Shown here: piece after piece, positions 16,988-17,642 of the stretch
Layout of the letters: each line of letters begins with the position of its first letter
How positions within the stretch are numbered: position 1 is the first letter of the stretch
Source of the DNA: Trachipleistophora hominis
Lineage: Eukaryota; Microsporidia; Pleistophoridae
Assembly (NCBI GenBank): GCA_000316135.1
Contig: JH993832.1
Span: 257,330-274,971 of the forward strand
Direction: 5' to 3'
Length of the DNA: 17,642 bases
Notes under the pieces: model-generated
Databases searched by the model: none
What the model was told of the DNA's origin: nothing
The model's input: only the letters and a program-made list of their open reading frames with translations
Program-made: the position numbers and the translations under genes

Positions 16988-17642
16988 TTATCTAATGACT
17001 CGAAGGGTTTTAGGGTTAAAAAATACCGAAACAGGTAAGGATGCAAATTCAATGTATTTGAGCAATTCAAAATCGATATAAAACTTGATATTTTTTATAA
17101 ATAAAATCATTTCCTCTTCTTGTGACGTGGTTTCATTTGTATAATTGCATGTTATAAGCAATTCCCGTACTTTTATCTTTGATTTTTGCACTGGAAAATA
17201 ATCTGTAATTGATCGAGAATATTGGACGACAAGTATGTCAAGAGATGGCATCATTACCGAAAGGTAGCGTACATTGTATAAAAAATCCACACTCACGCTT
17301 AGAATTTTTATGTTTTGGTGTTGCGGCACGATAATTGATGATTTTATCGTGTACTTTTCTGTATTAAATATTATTCCTTGGGAAAAATTAATTGTATCCA
17401 ACAATATGAGACTTGGCGGTAGGTTATAAAGAAATTCGTTGGTAATTTTCTCGGGGCGTATTCGAAGAATCTTCAGATTTTTCAGTTTTTTAAGCGATTT
17501 ACAGTTATCTTGGTCGATGATAAAACGCCCAAGTTCTAACTCTGAAATCTTATCCATTATTCCTTTGCCCATGATATTTCTTAAAACAAAGTTAATTATG
17601 ATTTTAATGCTTCGTACATGAGTGTGTTTGAATCCCTGTTTA
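16988..17642 (-). CDS. LRR-like family protein, C-terminal part (start beyond window)
   Basis: The frame ends with TAA at 16988-16990 and stays open to the right edge of the window. The ATG at 17572 is therefore probably internal: the 23 codons before it continue without a stop (…FKHTHVRSIKIIINFVLRNI). There are 217 residues visible. LRR-like units include ISELELGRF, LKKLKNLKILRI, LPPSLILLDTINF, HQNIKILSVS, MPSLDILVVQYS and VRELLIT. The end resembles the C-terminus of the large LRR protein (LKKLKNLKIL against LKKFDKLKVL, and a matching YID-x-x-x-L segment), so the two are probably paralogues. It is AT-rich like its neighbour and convergent with it, with repeat copy B between their 3' ends. 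Function unknown. Confidence 0.7.
   Translation of the reverse strand, partial: KQGFKHTHVRSIKIIINFVLRNIMGKGIMDKISELELGRFIIDQDNCKSLKKLKNLKILRIRPEKITNEFLYNLPPSLILLDTINFSQGIIFNTEKYTIKSSIIVPQHQNIKILSVSVDFLYNVRYLSVMMPSLDILVVQYSRSITDYFPVQKSKIKVRELLITCNYTNETTSQEEEMILFIKNIKFYIDFELLKYIEFASLPVSVFFNPKTLRVIR

Overview
The window looks like nuclear DNA of a microsporidian. The evidence is: intronless, shortened eukaryotic housekeeping genes (an Arc1/EMAPII-like tRNA-binding protein, SDA1, a SAC3/GANP mRNA-export factor, EF-1alpha); AT-rich spacers; a CCC or CCCC motif a few bases before most start codons, a start signal known from microsporidia; and leucine-rich-repeat (LRR) family genes. The long spacers and LRR paralogues fit the Trachipleistophora/Vavraia type better than compact Encephalitozoon, but the genus is a guess.

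Layout. 1-645: AT-rich, no gene, one small hairpin/G6 site. 646-1620 (-): Arc1-like protein, divergent from 2083-3519 (+): SDA1. 3520-4332: spacer with a hairpin and a weak snRNA-like site. 4333-6189 (+): SAC3/GANP protein, convergent with 6375-7205 (-): an unrecognised protein with a possible C-terminal winged helix. 7206-9275: AT-rich, no recognised gene. 9276-10697 (+): EF-1alpha. 10698-12546: spacer containing repeat copy A (about 10925-11395) and a small hairpin cluster (12132-12246). 12547-15411 (+): large LRR-like protein. 15412-16987: spacer holding repeat copy B, a GC-rich hairpin-dense block. 16988 to the right edge (-): C-terminal part of a second LRR-like protein whose start lies outside the window.

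The left half is a housekeeping block covering translation (Arc1-like, EF-1alpha), 60S ribosome biogenesis (SDA1) and mRNA export (SAC3). The right end is an accessory block: two LRR paralogues placed tail to tail with the hairpin-dense element between their 3' ends.

The most unusual signal is that element. Between 15570 and 16333 I count about 18 short inverted repeats, several perfect over 7-13 bp, in GC-rich sequence that does not look coding. A related copy lies about 5 kb upstream (A). In the best aligned module (10931-10950, 11077-11096, 16225-16245) the hairpin is kept while its base pairs change in compensating ways, and copies A2 and B share a G6 run exactly 4 nt before the stem. This suggests a dispersed structured RNA or mobile-element family that I cannot match to anything known.
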